From: Desulfurococcales archaeon | GTDB lineage: Archaea > Thermoproteota > Thermoprotei_A > Sulfolobales > Acidilobaceae | NCBI GenBank assembly: GCA_027012045.1 | Contig: JALUZI010000236.1 | Location: forward strand, 1 to 16,857 | Direction of reading: 5' to 3' | Length of the DNA stretch: 16,857 nucleotides | Notes under the pieces: generated by a model | Seen by the model: the letters and a program-made list of their open reading frames with translations, nothing else | Databases searched by the model: none | Told to the model about the DNA's origin: nothing | Made by a program: the position numbers and the translations under genes | In this document: piece after piece, positions 6,440-12,858 of the stretch | How the letters are laid out: every line of letters begins with the position of its first letter | Position numbering within the stretch: position 1 is the first letter of the stretch

Positions 6440-6931
6440 ATCAGCAGCTAGGAGGAGGGCAATTGTCTTAATGTCGGTTATCCTACCTTCCCTAACCATC
6501 TTAACAGCGTCCTTTAATGTGAACTCTGTCAATTCGATAACCTCATGGTCCTCTAAGCTCTGACTACCTTTGCTCGGGTCGGGTGCTATAAACAGGTACA
6601 TGTACTCGGTCGAGTATCCCGGGGATACATAGCCTTCTCCAACCTTTAATAGTTCGTTTGCTACCAGTCCAGCCTCCTCCCTTAGCTCCCGCTTCGCGGC
6701 TTCCTCCGGTTCCTCACCTGGATCAATAACGCCTGCAGGCGTTTCAAAGATCCATTTCTTCAAGGAGGGCCTATACTGTTTTAGCAGTACAACACGCTCC
6801 CCACCAATAACAGGGAGGACCGCGACACTATGAGGGAATTCCACCCTGTCTACAATGACTGATTTACCGTTAGGTAACTGTGCCAGTTCAGCTGTGAACT
6901 TAACTCTCCTACCGCGGCATTCTACCCTCAC
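6416..6931 (-). CDS. Nudix hydrolase, ADP-ribose pyrophosphatase type
   Basis: A 171-aa protein with a perfect Nudix box at residues 67-89: G, five residues, E, seven residues, then RELREEAGL. The upstream YRPSLKKWIFETPAG and the downstream VGEGYVSPGYSTEYMYLFIA match ADP-ribose/nucleoside-diphosphate-sugar pyrophosphatases of the NudF type. These cleave ADP-ribose to AMP and ribose 5-phosphate with divalent metal. The substrate is inferred from family resemblance only. The start is GTG at 6931; no good ATG lies in frame nearby. It is divergent from trxB across a 155-nt gap that also contains a candidate sRNA. Its tail overlaps the winged-helix gene by 24 bp. Confidence 0.92.
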   Translation of the reverse strand: MRVECRGRRVKFTAELAQLPNGKSVIVDRVEFPHSVAVLPVIGGERVVLLKQYRPSLKKWIFETPAGVIDPGEEPEEAAKRELREEAGLVANELLKVGEGYVSPGYSTEYMYLFIAPDPSKGSQSLEDHEVIELTEFTLKDAVKMVREGRITDIKTIALLLAADSLFSIRS

Positions 6932-7006
6932 TCTAACTCGCCCTGGTTGTCTTATCGTTATATACCGAGAAAATAATAATGGTGTAACTGTCTATCAAGG
7001 TATTTA

Positions 7007-7067
7007 GGGAATGAAGAAGGCTGTACTCCATGAGGGTGTCGATGATTAAACCTTTAAGTACTGACCC
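7007..7067 (+). ncRNA. Candidate double-guide C/D box sRNA targeting 16S helix 27
   Basis: The element reads GGG (7007-7009), C box ATGAAGA (7011-7017), a 12-nt guide (7018-7029), D'-like ATGA (7030-7033), an 8-nt spacer, C' ATGATTA (7042-7048), a second 12-nt guide (7049-7060), canonical D box CTGA (7061-7064) and CCC (7065-7067). Both guide lengths are exactly canonical. The first guide (AGGCTGTACTCC) pairs with GGAGUACGGCC of archaeal 16S over 11 nt with one G-U. The second (AACCTTTAAGTA) pairs with ACUUAAAGG over 9 nt. These two targets are the two sides of helix 27. The N+5 rule gives 2'-O-methylation at about E. coli U891 and U912. The rRNA sequence is recalled, not aligned. The terminal stem is short: 3 bp plus two further pairs beyond a mismatch. 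A TATA-like AAAATAATAAT at 6970-6980 is suitably placed. Confidence 0.68.
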
Positions 7068-7086
7068 GAAAGAGGTGAATGAATAA

Positions 7087-8070
7087 TTGGCTAGAATTGC
7101 ATGGATAAGTAAAAAAGATGTCCAAGGTAAAACTTTCGACACAGTCGTAATCGGAGGAGGCCCAGCAGGCTACTCTGCAGCAGTCTACGCAAAAAGATTC
7201 CTTCTAAACACCATCGTAATAGCCAAACTAATAGGAGGCCAGCTAACCCTCACCGACTACGTAGACGATTACCCGGCCTGCAGGAAAATAAAAGCCACCG
7301 ACCTCGTGAACAGGTTCAAGCGCCACGCCGAGGACTTCGGCGTTAAAACCTACTGGGGCGACTCAGTAGAAAGCTTCGAGAAAACGGGTGACGGGAAACT
7401 ATACAAGATCACCACGAAAAAAGGAGTCGAACTCTACGCCAAGTCAATAATAGTCGCAGTCGGAACAAAGAGGAGGAAACTGGGAATACCGGGAGAAAAA
7501 GAGTTCTCGGGAAGAGGCGTTAGCTATTGCAGCGTGTGCGACGCACCCCTCTACGCCGGTAAGGACAGTGTAATCGTTGTAGGGGGAGGAGACGCGGCTT
7601 TCGAAGGAGCCCTGCTTTTATCCGGGTACGTGAAAAAAGTATACCTGGTACATAGGAGAAAGCACTTCAGAGCAAAACCGTTCTTCGTCGAGAGGGTGCT
7701 GACAAAGCCTAACATAGAAATTCTAGTGGACTCCGTACTAACAGAGATCGGCGGCGATAAACTCGTTAGATACGCTAAGGTGAAGAATAAGATCACAGGC
7801 GAAGAAAAAGAGATCAACGTCGACGGTGTGTTCATCGAGATAGGCTTCGAACCCGACAAAGAATGGGCTGTTAAGAACGGGTTGAATGTTGATAACGCAG
7901 GCTATATAATTGTCGATGACTGGATGAGGACAAACCTTCCAGGCGTCTTCGCTGCTGGAGACTGTACAAACAAATGGCCGAACTTCCGTCAGGTAGTTAC
8001 CGCTGCAGCGATGGGTTCAATAGCAGCCTACTCAGCTTTCAACTACCTCCAAGAGAACAATCTCTTGTAA
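7087..8070 (+). CDS. trxB: Thioredoxin-disulfide reductase
   Basis: A 327-aa flavoprotein disulfide reductase. It has the FAD-binding GGGPAG (23-28), the redox-active pair C148-S-V-C151 followed by DAP, the NAD(P)H-binding GGGDAAFEGA (166-175) and HRRKHFRA (189-196). The second FAD contact is GVFAAGDC (286-293). It reduces thioredoxin or a glutaredoxin-like protein disulfide oxidoreductase using NAD(P)H, in the cytoplasm; HRR at 189-191 favours NADPH. No thioredoxin gene is adjacent. The TTG at 7087 is set by GAGGTGA at 7072-7078, 8 nt upstream. A TATA-like CCTTTAAGTA (7051-7060) lies inside the second guide of the candidate sRNA, so sRNA and mRNA may share DNA. A T-run at 8079-8083 just after the stop may help termination. 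Confidence 0.96.
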   Translation: MARIAWISKKDVQGKTFDTVVIGGGPAGYSAAVYAKRFLLNTIVIAKLIGGQLTLTDYVDDYPACRKIKATDLVNRFKRHAEDFGVKTYWGDSVESFEKTGDGKLYKITTKKGVELYAKSIIVAVGTKRRKLGIPGEKEFSGRGVSYCSVCDAPLYAGKDSVIVVGGGDAAFEGALLLSGYVKKVYLVHRRKHFRAKPFFVERVLTKPNIEILVDSVLTEIGGDKLVRYAKVKNKITGEEKEINVDGVFIEIGFEPDKEWAVKNGLNVDNAGYIIVDDWMRTNLPGVFAAGDCTNKWPNFRQVVTAAAMGSIAAYSAFNYLQENNLL

Positions 8071-8095
8071 TCATCATGTTTTTACCATCCTATAC

Positions 8096-8122
8096 TAATA
8101 CCCGAGAGTTACCCCGGTATTA
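8096..8122 (+). repeat. Inverted repeat downstream of trxB
   Basis: TAATACC (8096-8102) and GGTATTA (8116-8122) are perfect 7-nt inverted repeats around a 13-nt loop. An alternative fold pairs CCCGA (8101-8105) with TCGGG (8123-8127). It lies between trxB and the next gene, after a T-run (8079-8083). It could be a transcript-end hairpin or an operator for the 8177 gene. Nothing here decides between them. Confidence 0.35.
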
Positions 8123-8176
8123 TCGGGCCGGATCCATTTACATTTAACACCACCAAATATACATTAGGGGAATACT

Positions 8177-8674
8177 GTGAGTAGAGTAGAAGGTAAAGCA
8201 ATCACAAGCGACGATCTGAGATTATGGTTGAAGAGGAAGATTGCCGAGCTAGAGGAGGAGATCCAGTACTACAAGGTGATGCTCTCAATTATAGATGGAG
8301 CAGTACCTGTTTCTCCCCCGATGCCCGGGGAGAAGTCTGAGGACTTGAAAATAGGGAAGAAGAGGATAGGGACGATTTACAGGGGAGAAGGATACGTTAG
8401 GGGCTCCCCTAATTTCAAGGCATTCCTAACCGATGATCTAAAAGACTATCTCAACGGTGTTGTAAACGAAATAAAACTATCCCAGGGAGACGAGGCGTCC
8501 ATAAACCTCGACATCAGAGAAAACCCTGACGGATCTATCCGGGAGATAAGGGTTGAAGGCCTCCAGTCCACTATAGAGGAACTCAGAGTTATAGGCGCAA
8601 TTAAATACGTTATACAAACACTTTACCACCAGTATAAGGCTTCGATGAAAATGAGTCAGAGAGGCTCAGCGTAA
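8177..8674 (+). CDS. Conserved-looking hypothetical protein with N-terminal coiled coil
   Basis: A 165-aa soluble protein. Residues 10-40 (DLRLWLKRKIAELEEEIQYYKVMLSIID) form a heptad-like helix suited to dimerisation. A proline/lysine-rich linker (about 43-62) follows, then an alpha/beta domain containing FKAFLTDDLKDYLNGVVNEI, INLDIRENPDGSIREIRVEG and a C-terminal helix (RVIGAIKYVIQTLYHQYKASMK). I do not recognise a named family and see no catalytic motif. The GTG at 8177 is preceded by TAGGGGAA, and a TATA-like CATTTAAC at about 8141-8148 predicts a start of transcription only a few nt upstream. It stands alone between trxB and the ligase operon; no function can be assigned. Confidence 0.72.
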   Translation: MSRVEGKAITSDDLRLWLKRKIAELEEEIQYYKVMLSIIDGAVPVSPPMPGEKSEDLKIGKKRIGTIYRGEGYVRGSPNFKAFLTDDLKDYLNGVVNEIKLSQGDEASINLDIRENPDGSIREIRVEGLQSTIEELRVIGAIKYVIQTLYHQYKASMKMSQRGSA

Positions 8675-8802
8675 CTCTGACCAGGCACCGGTACCTTCTT
8701 GCCGGTTCTCGTCATCGCCTAATAGTAACAAATCCCTTGCGGGGAAAATAAGGATAAAGAGGCCTCTACTTCTTTACTATATTATTTAGAAGAGTAGCAT
8801 GC

Positions 8803-8810
8803 TTTTATAA
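8803..8810 (+). promoter_or_regulatory. lig: Putative TATA box of the DNA ligase operon
   Basis: TTTTATAA is centred about 34 nt before the ATG at 8841, so transcription would start near 8833, downstream of the alternative TTG at 8823. This supports the later start. A second AT-rich run at 8775-8788 would allow the earlier start. Confidence 0.4.
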
Positions 8811-8840
8811 TGGTGTCAAAAGTTGAGTTCCACGCACGAC

Positions 8841-10637
8841 ATGCCTTTCAAACAGCTTGTTGAGACGCTGGATAGATTAGAGAGGATCTCCGCTAGGACA
8901 CAGATGACTGTCATACTCGTAAACCTCTTCAAGCAAACTCCACCAGAGATCATAGACAAAGTGATATACCTAATGCAGGGCAAGCTCGGCCCTGACTGGA
9001 AGGACATTCCGAACTTCGGTGTCTCAGAGAAATTCCTAGTCAAAGCTATTTCCCTCTCATACAAGAAGCCTGAACGGGAAGTATTAGAGCTGTACAAGAA
9101 ACTGGGAGACCTTGGTTTAGTAGCCGAAAAACTAGCCAGCGAGTCGGGAGCCTCGCAGGCAGCAGGCCTAATGTCATGGATAGGGGGAGGGGGGAAGAAG
9201 GAACTCACAGTTAACGAGGTTTATAATACATTATACCGCGTCGCCCTCGCCCAGGGAGAGGGGAGCCGGGACATTAAGATAAGGCTGGTATCGGGATTGT
9301 TATCCGACGCAGATCCTCTGGAGGCGAGGTATATTGTTAGAATAATCGAAGGCCGCCTCAGACTCGGGGTTGGAGACGCTACTGTACTAGATGCTCTCGC
9401 AATAGCTTTCGGCGAAGGAGTGAAGGACCGGCCTATAGTTGAGAGAGCATACAATTTGAGGGCAGATCTAGGCCACATTGCTAAGATATGCGCTTCAAAA
9501 GGCGTCAAGGTTCTATCGGACGTCAAGCCGGAAGTAGGGATTCCCATCAGACCAATGCTAGCAGAGAGACTCAGTGATCCTGTGGAGATCCTGAATAAGA
9601 TCGGGGGTGAAGGTCTAGTTGAATACAAGTACGATGGCGAGAGGGGGCAGATACACAAGAAAGGCAATGAGATATACATCTACTCCCGGCGGCTCGAAAA
9701 CATAACTAGGATGTATCCAGACGTGAAGGAAATGGCCCTCAAATACATAAAAGCTGAAGAGGCAATCGTGGAGGGTGAAATAGTCGCTGTAGACCCTGAA
9801 ACCATGGAGCTCCGCCCCTTCCAGGAGTTAATGAGGAGGAAGAGGAAACACGATATCCACATAGCCATGAAAGAGGTCCCCGTCGCTGTCTTCCTATTCG
9901 ACACGATGTACGTTAACGGTGAGGATCTCACAGTCAAACCATTGCCCGAGAGAAGAAGCCGCCTAGAGTCAATAATAGAACAAACACCCGAGTGGAGCAT
10001 CGCCACATACATAAAAACGGGGGATCCAGACGAGTTCATGAAATTCTTCATGAAGGCCGTTTCCGAGGGAGCGGAGGGCGTAATGGCGAAAGCCATCCAC
10101 CAGGACTCAATCTATCGTGCCGGCGCTAGGGGTTGGCTCTGGATAAAGTTCAAACGAGACTATAAGAGCGAGATGATAGACACAGTCGACCTTGTAGCCG
10201 TGGGAGGCTTCTATGGTAGAGGTAGACGGGGAGGTAAGATAGGGACACTCCTAATGGCAGCCTATGACCCTGAAACAGACACATTTAAGACTGTATGCAA
10301 GGTGGGAAGCGGCTTCACCGACGAGGACCTAGATAAAATGTATAGCCTATTCGAGCCTTACATAATTCCGCACAAACACCCCAGAGTAGACTCCATAATA
10401 AAGCCGGACCTATGGTTTGTCCCTGCGAAAGTAGCGGAGATAATAGGAGCGGAACTAACACTATCCCCCCTCCACACCTGTTGCTGGAACAGAGTCAGGA
10501 CAGGGGCAGGCATATCAATAAGGTTCCCCCGCTTCATTAGATGGCGCGACGATAAAAGCCCTGAAGACGCTACTACTACACAGGAGCTCTTAGAGATGTA
10601 TATGAGGCAGCTGAAGAAAATTGAAGAAGCGAAATAA
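8841..10637 (+). CDS. lig: ATP-dependent DNA ligase
   Basis: A 598-aa replicative/repair ligase. Domain order is an N-terminal DNA-binding domain (to about 225), the adenylation domain with the nucleophilic lysine K263 in EYKYDGERGQ, and a C-terminal OB domain ending in the conserved FPRFIRWRDDKSPEDATTT. Internal motifs include FSRRLEN-like YSRRLEN, VEGEIVA, and GARGWLWIKFKRDY. It seals 3'-OH/5'-phosphate nicks via an enzyme-AMP intermediate. Similarity to the Sulfolobus enzyme is extensive from MPFK onward (MEFK there). The ATG at 8841 is therefore preferred over the in-frame TTG at 8823, which would add six residues. The last codons overlap the RNase P subunit gene by 17 nt, so the two are cotranscribed. 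Confidence 0.97.
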   Translation: MPFKQLVETLDRLERISARTQMTVILVNLFKQTPPEIIDKVIYLMQGKLGPDWKDIPNFGVSEKFLVKAISLSYKKPEREVLELYKKLGDLGLVAEKLASESGASQAAGLMSWIGGGGKKELTVNEVYNTLYRVALAQGEGSRDIKIRLVSGLLSDADPLEARYIVRIIEGRLRLGVGDATVLDALAIAFGEGVKDRPIVERAYNLRADLGHIAKICASKGVKVLSDVKPEVGIPIRPMLAERLSDPVEILNKIGGEGLVEYKYDGERGQIHKKGNEIYIYSRRLENITRMYPDVKEMALKYIKAEEAIVEGEIVAVDPETMELRPFQELMRRKRKHDIHIAMKEVPVAVFLFDTMYVNGEDLTVKPLPERRSRLESIIEQTPEWSIATYIKTGDPDEFMKFFMKAVSEGAEGVMAKAIHQDSIYRAGARGWLWIKFKRDYKSEMIDTVDLVAVGGFYGRGRRGGKIGTLLMAAYDPETDTFKTVCKVGSGFTDEDLDKMYSLFEPYIIPHKHPRVDSIIKPDLWFVPAKVAEIIGAELTLSPLHTCCWNRVRTGAGISIRFPRFIRWRDDKSPEDATTTQELLEMYMRQLKKIEEAK

Positions 10638-10968
10638 GAACAGGAAAACATACTACAAGGATCTGGTACAACAGAGAATGCAACTACTCTACAACCAAGC
10701 AGTCAATGACGTACGCAAAGGCGAACTGGAGCACGCTAGAATGCTTACTCAATTAATAAAAAAACTCTCAACAAGGAATAGGGTGAAAATACCGGTAACC
10801 ATAAAAAGAGGCATCTGCAAGAACTGCGGAGCTCCACTAATCCCCGGGTTGACAAGCAGGGTTAGAATAATTAGAGACGGCAGGACGTCAAGGATCGTTG
10901 TCACATGCAAAGTTTGCGGGTGGATACACAGGTATCCCTTTAAACCCCAGCGGAGAACAGGTAGGTAG
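10621..10968 (+). CDS. rnp4: Ribonuclease P protein component 4 (Rpp21)
   Basis: A 115-aa basic protein of the Rpp21/Rpr2 family. An N-terminal pair of helices carries the basic residues (KKRNKNRKTYYKDLVQQRMQ), and a zinc ribbon follows with C66, C69, C96 and C99. It binds the RNase P RNA together with Rpp29 and helps 5' maturation of tRNA. The TTG start at 10621 lies within the last codons of the ligase gene, a 17-nt overlap, which indicates translational coupling. Downstream neighbours encode an RNA-binding protein and S19e, a grouping seen in other archaea. Length is typical. Confidence 0.93.
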   Translation: MKKRNKNRKTYYKDLVQQRMQLLYNQAVNDVRKGELEHARMLTQLIKKLSTRNRVKIPVTIKRGICKNCGAPLIPGLTSRVRIIRDGRTSRIVVTCKVCGWIHRYPFKPQRRTGR

Positions 10969-10980
10969 GGTGGTATAGTA

Positions 10981-11247
10981 GTGGATAAAGAGAAGCTACA
11001 CCAGATGAATGCGGATGTTATCATAGGTAAAAGAGGGTTGGAGGAGAGCGTTGTCAATGAAGTGAAGAGGAGGCTGAAGAAAAAGAAGTATGTTAAAGTC
11101 AAAATGCTTAGATCGACGCTGGTAGCCGAGGATTCAGATAGGAAGACGCTGGCCAGGAAGCTTGCTGATCTAGTCGATGCAGAACTAATCGGTGTTAAGG
11201 GTAGAACGGTAGTTTTGAAAAGGAAGGCTAAGCTTAATAAACTGTGA
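10981..11247 (+). CDS. YhbY/CRM-domain RNA-binding protein
   Basis: An 88-aa protein of the YhbY/CRS1-YhbY (CRM) family. It shows the conserved GKRGLEESVVNEVKRRLKK (the GxxG-containing RNA-binding loop), then YVKVKML and a C-terminal ELIGVKGRTVVLKRK strand pair. Relatives associate with pre-ribosomal large subunits or group II introns. A role in ribosome assembly or RNase P function is inferred from the family and from its place between rnp4 and rps19e. The GTG start at 10981 follows GGGTGGT. It is 12 nt after the RNase P gene. Confidence 0.88.
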   Translation: MDKEKLHQMNADVIIGKRGLEESVVNEVKRRLKKKKYVKVKMLRSTLVAEDSDRKTLARKLADLVDAELIGVKGRTVVLKRKAKLNKL

Positions 11248-11289
11248 CTTCTCTACTGGGATTATCTTAGGCTTGGAAGGTGGAATGTT

Positions 11290-11751
11290 ATGGTTAACGC
11301 GTTAGAGGTGCCTGCAGACGAGCTGATAAGACGTGTCGCTGCTAAACTCAAGCGTATGGAGGAAATAAAACCCCCGGCATGGGCATATTTCGCTAAAACA
11401 GGTGTCCATAAAGAAGCCCCACCTACAGACGCCGACTGGTGGTATATCCGGGCAGCCTCGATTCTCAGGAAGCTATACAAGACAAGGAAGCCTGTCGGAA
11501 TCGAGAGGCTTAGGACGGTCTATGGAGGCAGGGCTAACCTAGGCTCCAGACCCGAGCATTTCCGTAAAGCGGGGGGTTCATCTATAAGGAAGATTCTCCA
11601 GCAACTACAGAAAGCAGGATTAGTCCAGGTTGCACCTAGGAAGGGACGTGTACTAACACCTGCAGGCGTCAGCCTCTTAGACAACACGGCATACGAGATT
11701 CTAAAGGAGCTAGCGGAGAAACAGCCCGAGCTAAAAGTCTACCTAGACTAG
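11290..11751 (+). CDS. rps19e: Small-subunit ribosomal protein S19e
   Basis: A 153-aa protein, full length for archaeal S19e. Conserved blocks are PPAWAYFAKTGVHKEAPP (about 33-50), DWWYIRAASILRKLY and GGRANLGSRPEHFRKAGGSSIRKILQQLQKAGLV, with RKGRVLTPAG near the end. It belongs to the head of the archaeal/eukaryotic small ribosomal subunit and is needed for late subunit maturation. The ATG at 11290 follows GGAAGGTGG. An ATG at 11285 is out of frame. The gene closes the ligase-rnp4-CRM-S19e block. A 156-nt gap with its own promoter follows. Confidence 0.97.
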   Translation: MVNALEVPADELIRRVAAKLKRMEEIKPPAWAYFAKTGVHKEAPPTDADWWYIRAASILRKLYKTRKPVGIERLRTVYGGRANLGSRPEHFRKAGGSSIRKILQQLQKAGLVQVAPRKGRVLTPAGVSLLDNTAYEILKELAEKQPELKVYLD

Positions 11752-11837
11752 CCTTCCCACTATTCCCGATTCTCAAAACGAATATTTCTACCAGATATAA
11801 ACCCCTACTCACTTCATAGGCTTGGAATACCGGACTA

Positions 11838-11848
11838 TCAAAATTTAA
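11838..11848 (+). promoter_or_regulatory. Putative promoter of the PDCD5-like gene
   Basis: CAAAATTTAAC is an AT-rich TATA candidate centred about 26 nt before an ATG at 11870 and 64 nt before the coding start at 11908. A transcript starting near 11870 would carry a leader of about 38 nt with a strong GGAGGTG site at 11895-11901. The gap 11752-11907 shows no other feature. Confidence 0.45.
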
Positions 11849-11907
11849 CCTGTTAGCTCGAACAACAATATGTTGGAATATCCTGTGGTTAAAGGAGGTG
11901 GATAAAG

Positions 11908-12252
11908 TTGTCTGCTGTAGACGATTACGAGGACGAGGAGCTTGCCGAGATTAGGAGGCGGAGGCTCGAACAGTTAAAAGAAGAGGCTAAAAGGAAGGAG
12001 TTGCAGAAACAGATTGAGGCACAGAAACAAGCTTTGCTACGTAAAATCCTCACTGAGAAGGCTAGGGAAAGGTTAAATAACGTTAAACTGGTTAGGCCGG
12101 ATCTAGCTACGCTTGTAGAGGAACAGCTGATAGCGCTTGCACAATCGGGGCGGGTACCTGTTCCTATAGACGAGGATGTGGTCAAGGCTATATTAGCGGA
12201 ACTCTATGCTAGGACTCACCGGGAGCCTAGGATAAGGTTCAAAAGAAAATAG
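11908..12252 (+). CDS. PDCD5-family DNA-binding protein
   Basis: A 114-aa protein of the archaeal/eukaryotic PDCD5 (TFAR19) family. A long charged N-terminal helix (EIRRRRLEQLKEEAKRKELQKQ) leads into a three-helix bundle containing ILTEKARERLNNVKLVRPDLATLVEEQLIALAQSGRV and ending in the basic REPRIRFKRK. Archaeal members bind nucleic acid, but their cellular role is not settled. The gene sits in its common archaeal position between S19e and L39e. The TTG at 11908 is set by GGAGGTG about 6 nt upstream. Confidence 0.95.
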   Translation: MSAVDDYEDEELAEIRRRRLEQLKEEAKRKELQKQIEAQKQALLRKILTEKARERLNNVKLVRPDLATLVEEQLIALAQSGRVPVPIDEDVVKAILAELYARTHREPRIRFKRK

Positions 12253-12260
12253 TTTTTATT
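12253..12260 (+). promoter_or_regulatory. rpl39e: Putative TATA box of the L39e-L31e pair
   Basis: TTTTTATT lies immediately after the PDCD5-like stop codon, centred about 43 nt before the L39e GTG start. It predicts transcription from about 12283. The T-run could equally be the termination signal of the preceding gene, and both uses are compatible. Confidence 0.4.
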
Positions 12261-12299
12261 ACCAGTACACGCTAAACAAGGGTTCAGTGGTGTTGGAGG

Positions 12300-12455
12300 G
12301 TGGCGAGAAACAAGCACGTCGCCAGAAAGCTGAGGCTGGCGCATGCAGCTAAATCCAATAGCCCCATACCGGTATGGGTTGTCGTTAAGACTTTGAGGAA
12401 GGTTAGATTCAACTATAAGACTAGGAACTGGAGGAGGCAGAAGCTTAAAGTCTAA
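12300..12455 (+). CDS. rpl39e: Large-subunit ribosomal protein L39e
   Basis: A 51-residue, very basic protein. It begins MARNKHVARKLRLAHAAKSN with GTG as start, continues with PIPVWVVVKT and ends NWRRQKLKV. This is the full canonical length and sequence pattern of L39e, a strand-like protein that lines the large-subunit exit tunnel. Its size makes it easy to miss in automated ORF lists. A GGTG at 12289-12292 lies 7 nt upstream; GGAGG abuts the start. It is followed 13 nt later by L31e, as in most archaea. Confidence 0.95.
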   Translation: MARNKHVARKLRLAHAAKSNSPIPVWVVVKTLRKVRFNYKTRNWRRQKLKV

Positions 12456-12468
12456 TAGGTGAGTGCCC

Positions 12469-12762
12469 ATGGCCGATGATAAACAGTCACCTGTACTTGA
12501 GAGGACATACACTATATCGCTGGGACCTCTATACTATGGGAGAAGATCTAATCGTGCCGCGAGAGCCGCTAGGAGGCTCAGGTTGATCGTTAAAAGGCAT
12601 ACTAAGGCTGATAGGGTTGTTATAACAAACGATGTCAACAATTACCTGTGGAGCAGGGGGATCGAGAAGCCTCCCCGTAGGATAAGAATTCTAGTCAGAG
12701 TATTCGAGGAAGGCGAGGAAGAAGAGAAGGAGAAGGTAGCAGTAGTTTTCCTCGCTAAATAA
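12469..12762 (+). CDS. rpl31e: Large-subunit ribosomal protein L31e
   Basis: A 97-aa protein. It shows the L31e pattern ERTYTISLGPLYYGRRSNRAARAARRLRLIVKRH, then VVITNDVNNYLWSRGIEKPPRRIRILV and an acidic tail (FEEGEEEEKEKV). It lies near the exit-tunnel opening of the large subunit. The ATG at 12469 is chosen over the GTG at 12463 because GGTGA at 12458-12462 is 6 nt from the ATG but abuts the GTG. The acidic stretch near the C-terminus is long compared with many homologs. Confidence 0.96.
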   Translation: MADDKQSPVLERTYTISLGPLYYGRRSNRAARAARRLRLIVKRHTKADRVVITNDVNNYLWSRGIEKPPRRIRILVRVFEEGEEEEKEKVAVVFLAK

Positions 12763-12810
12763 CCATTCTCCAGTCCCCGTAACATGTTTTCTAGCCTGCT
12801 ACCGGCATCA

Positions 12811-12820
12811 CTATTTATAC
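12811..12820 (+). promoter_or_regulatory. eif6: Putative TATA box of the aIF6 operon
   Basis: CTATTTATAC is centred about 43 nt before the aIF6 ATG. It predicts a short leader of about 17 nt that contains AGAGGGA as ribosome-binding site. It suggests a transcript covering aIF6, LX, prefoldin alpha and possibly FtsY. Confidence 0.45.
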
Positions 12821-12858
12821 TAAATCCTAACACGATTTTCCAGAGGGATGACTGAGAC

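Noticed and set aside
8677..8720. ATGACGA ... CAGA on the minus strand downstream of the 8177 gene
   Set aside because: No terminal stem and no plausible rRNA complementarity. The ACCGG/CCGGT repeat there is short and looks incidental.
8816..10651. Several long minus-strand ORFs opposite the DNA ligase gene
   Set aside because: They are antisense shadows with serine/proline-rich, low-complexity translations. The plus strand encodes an intact, recognisable ligase.
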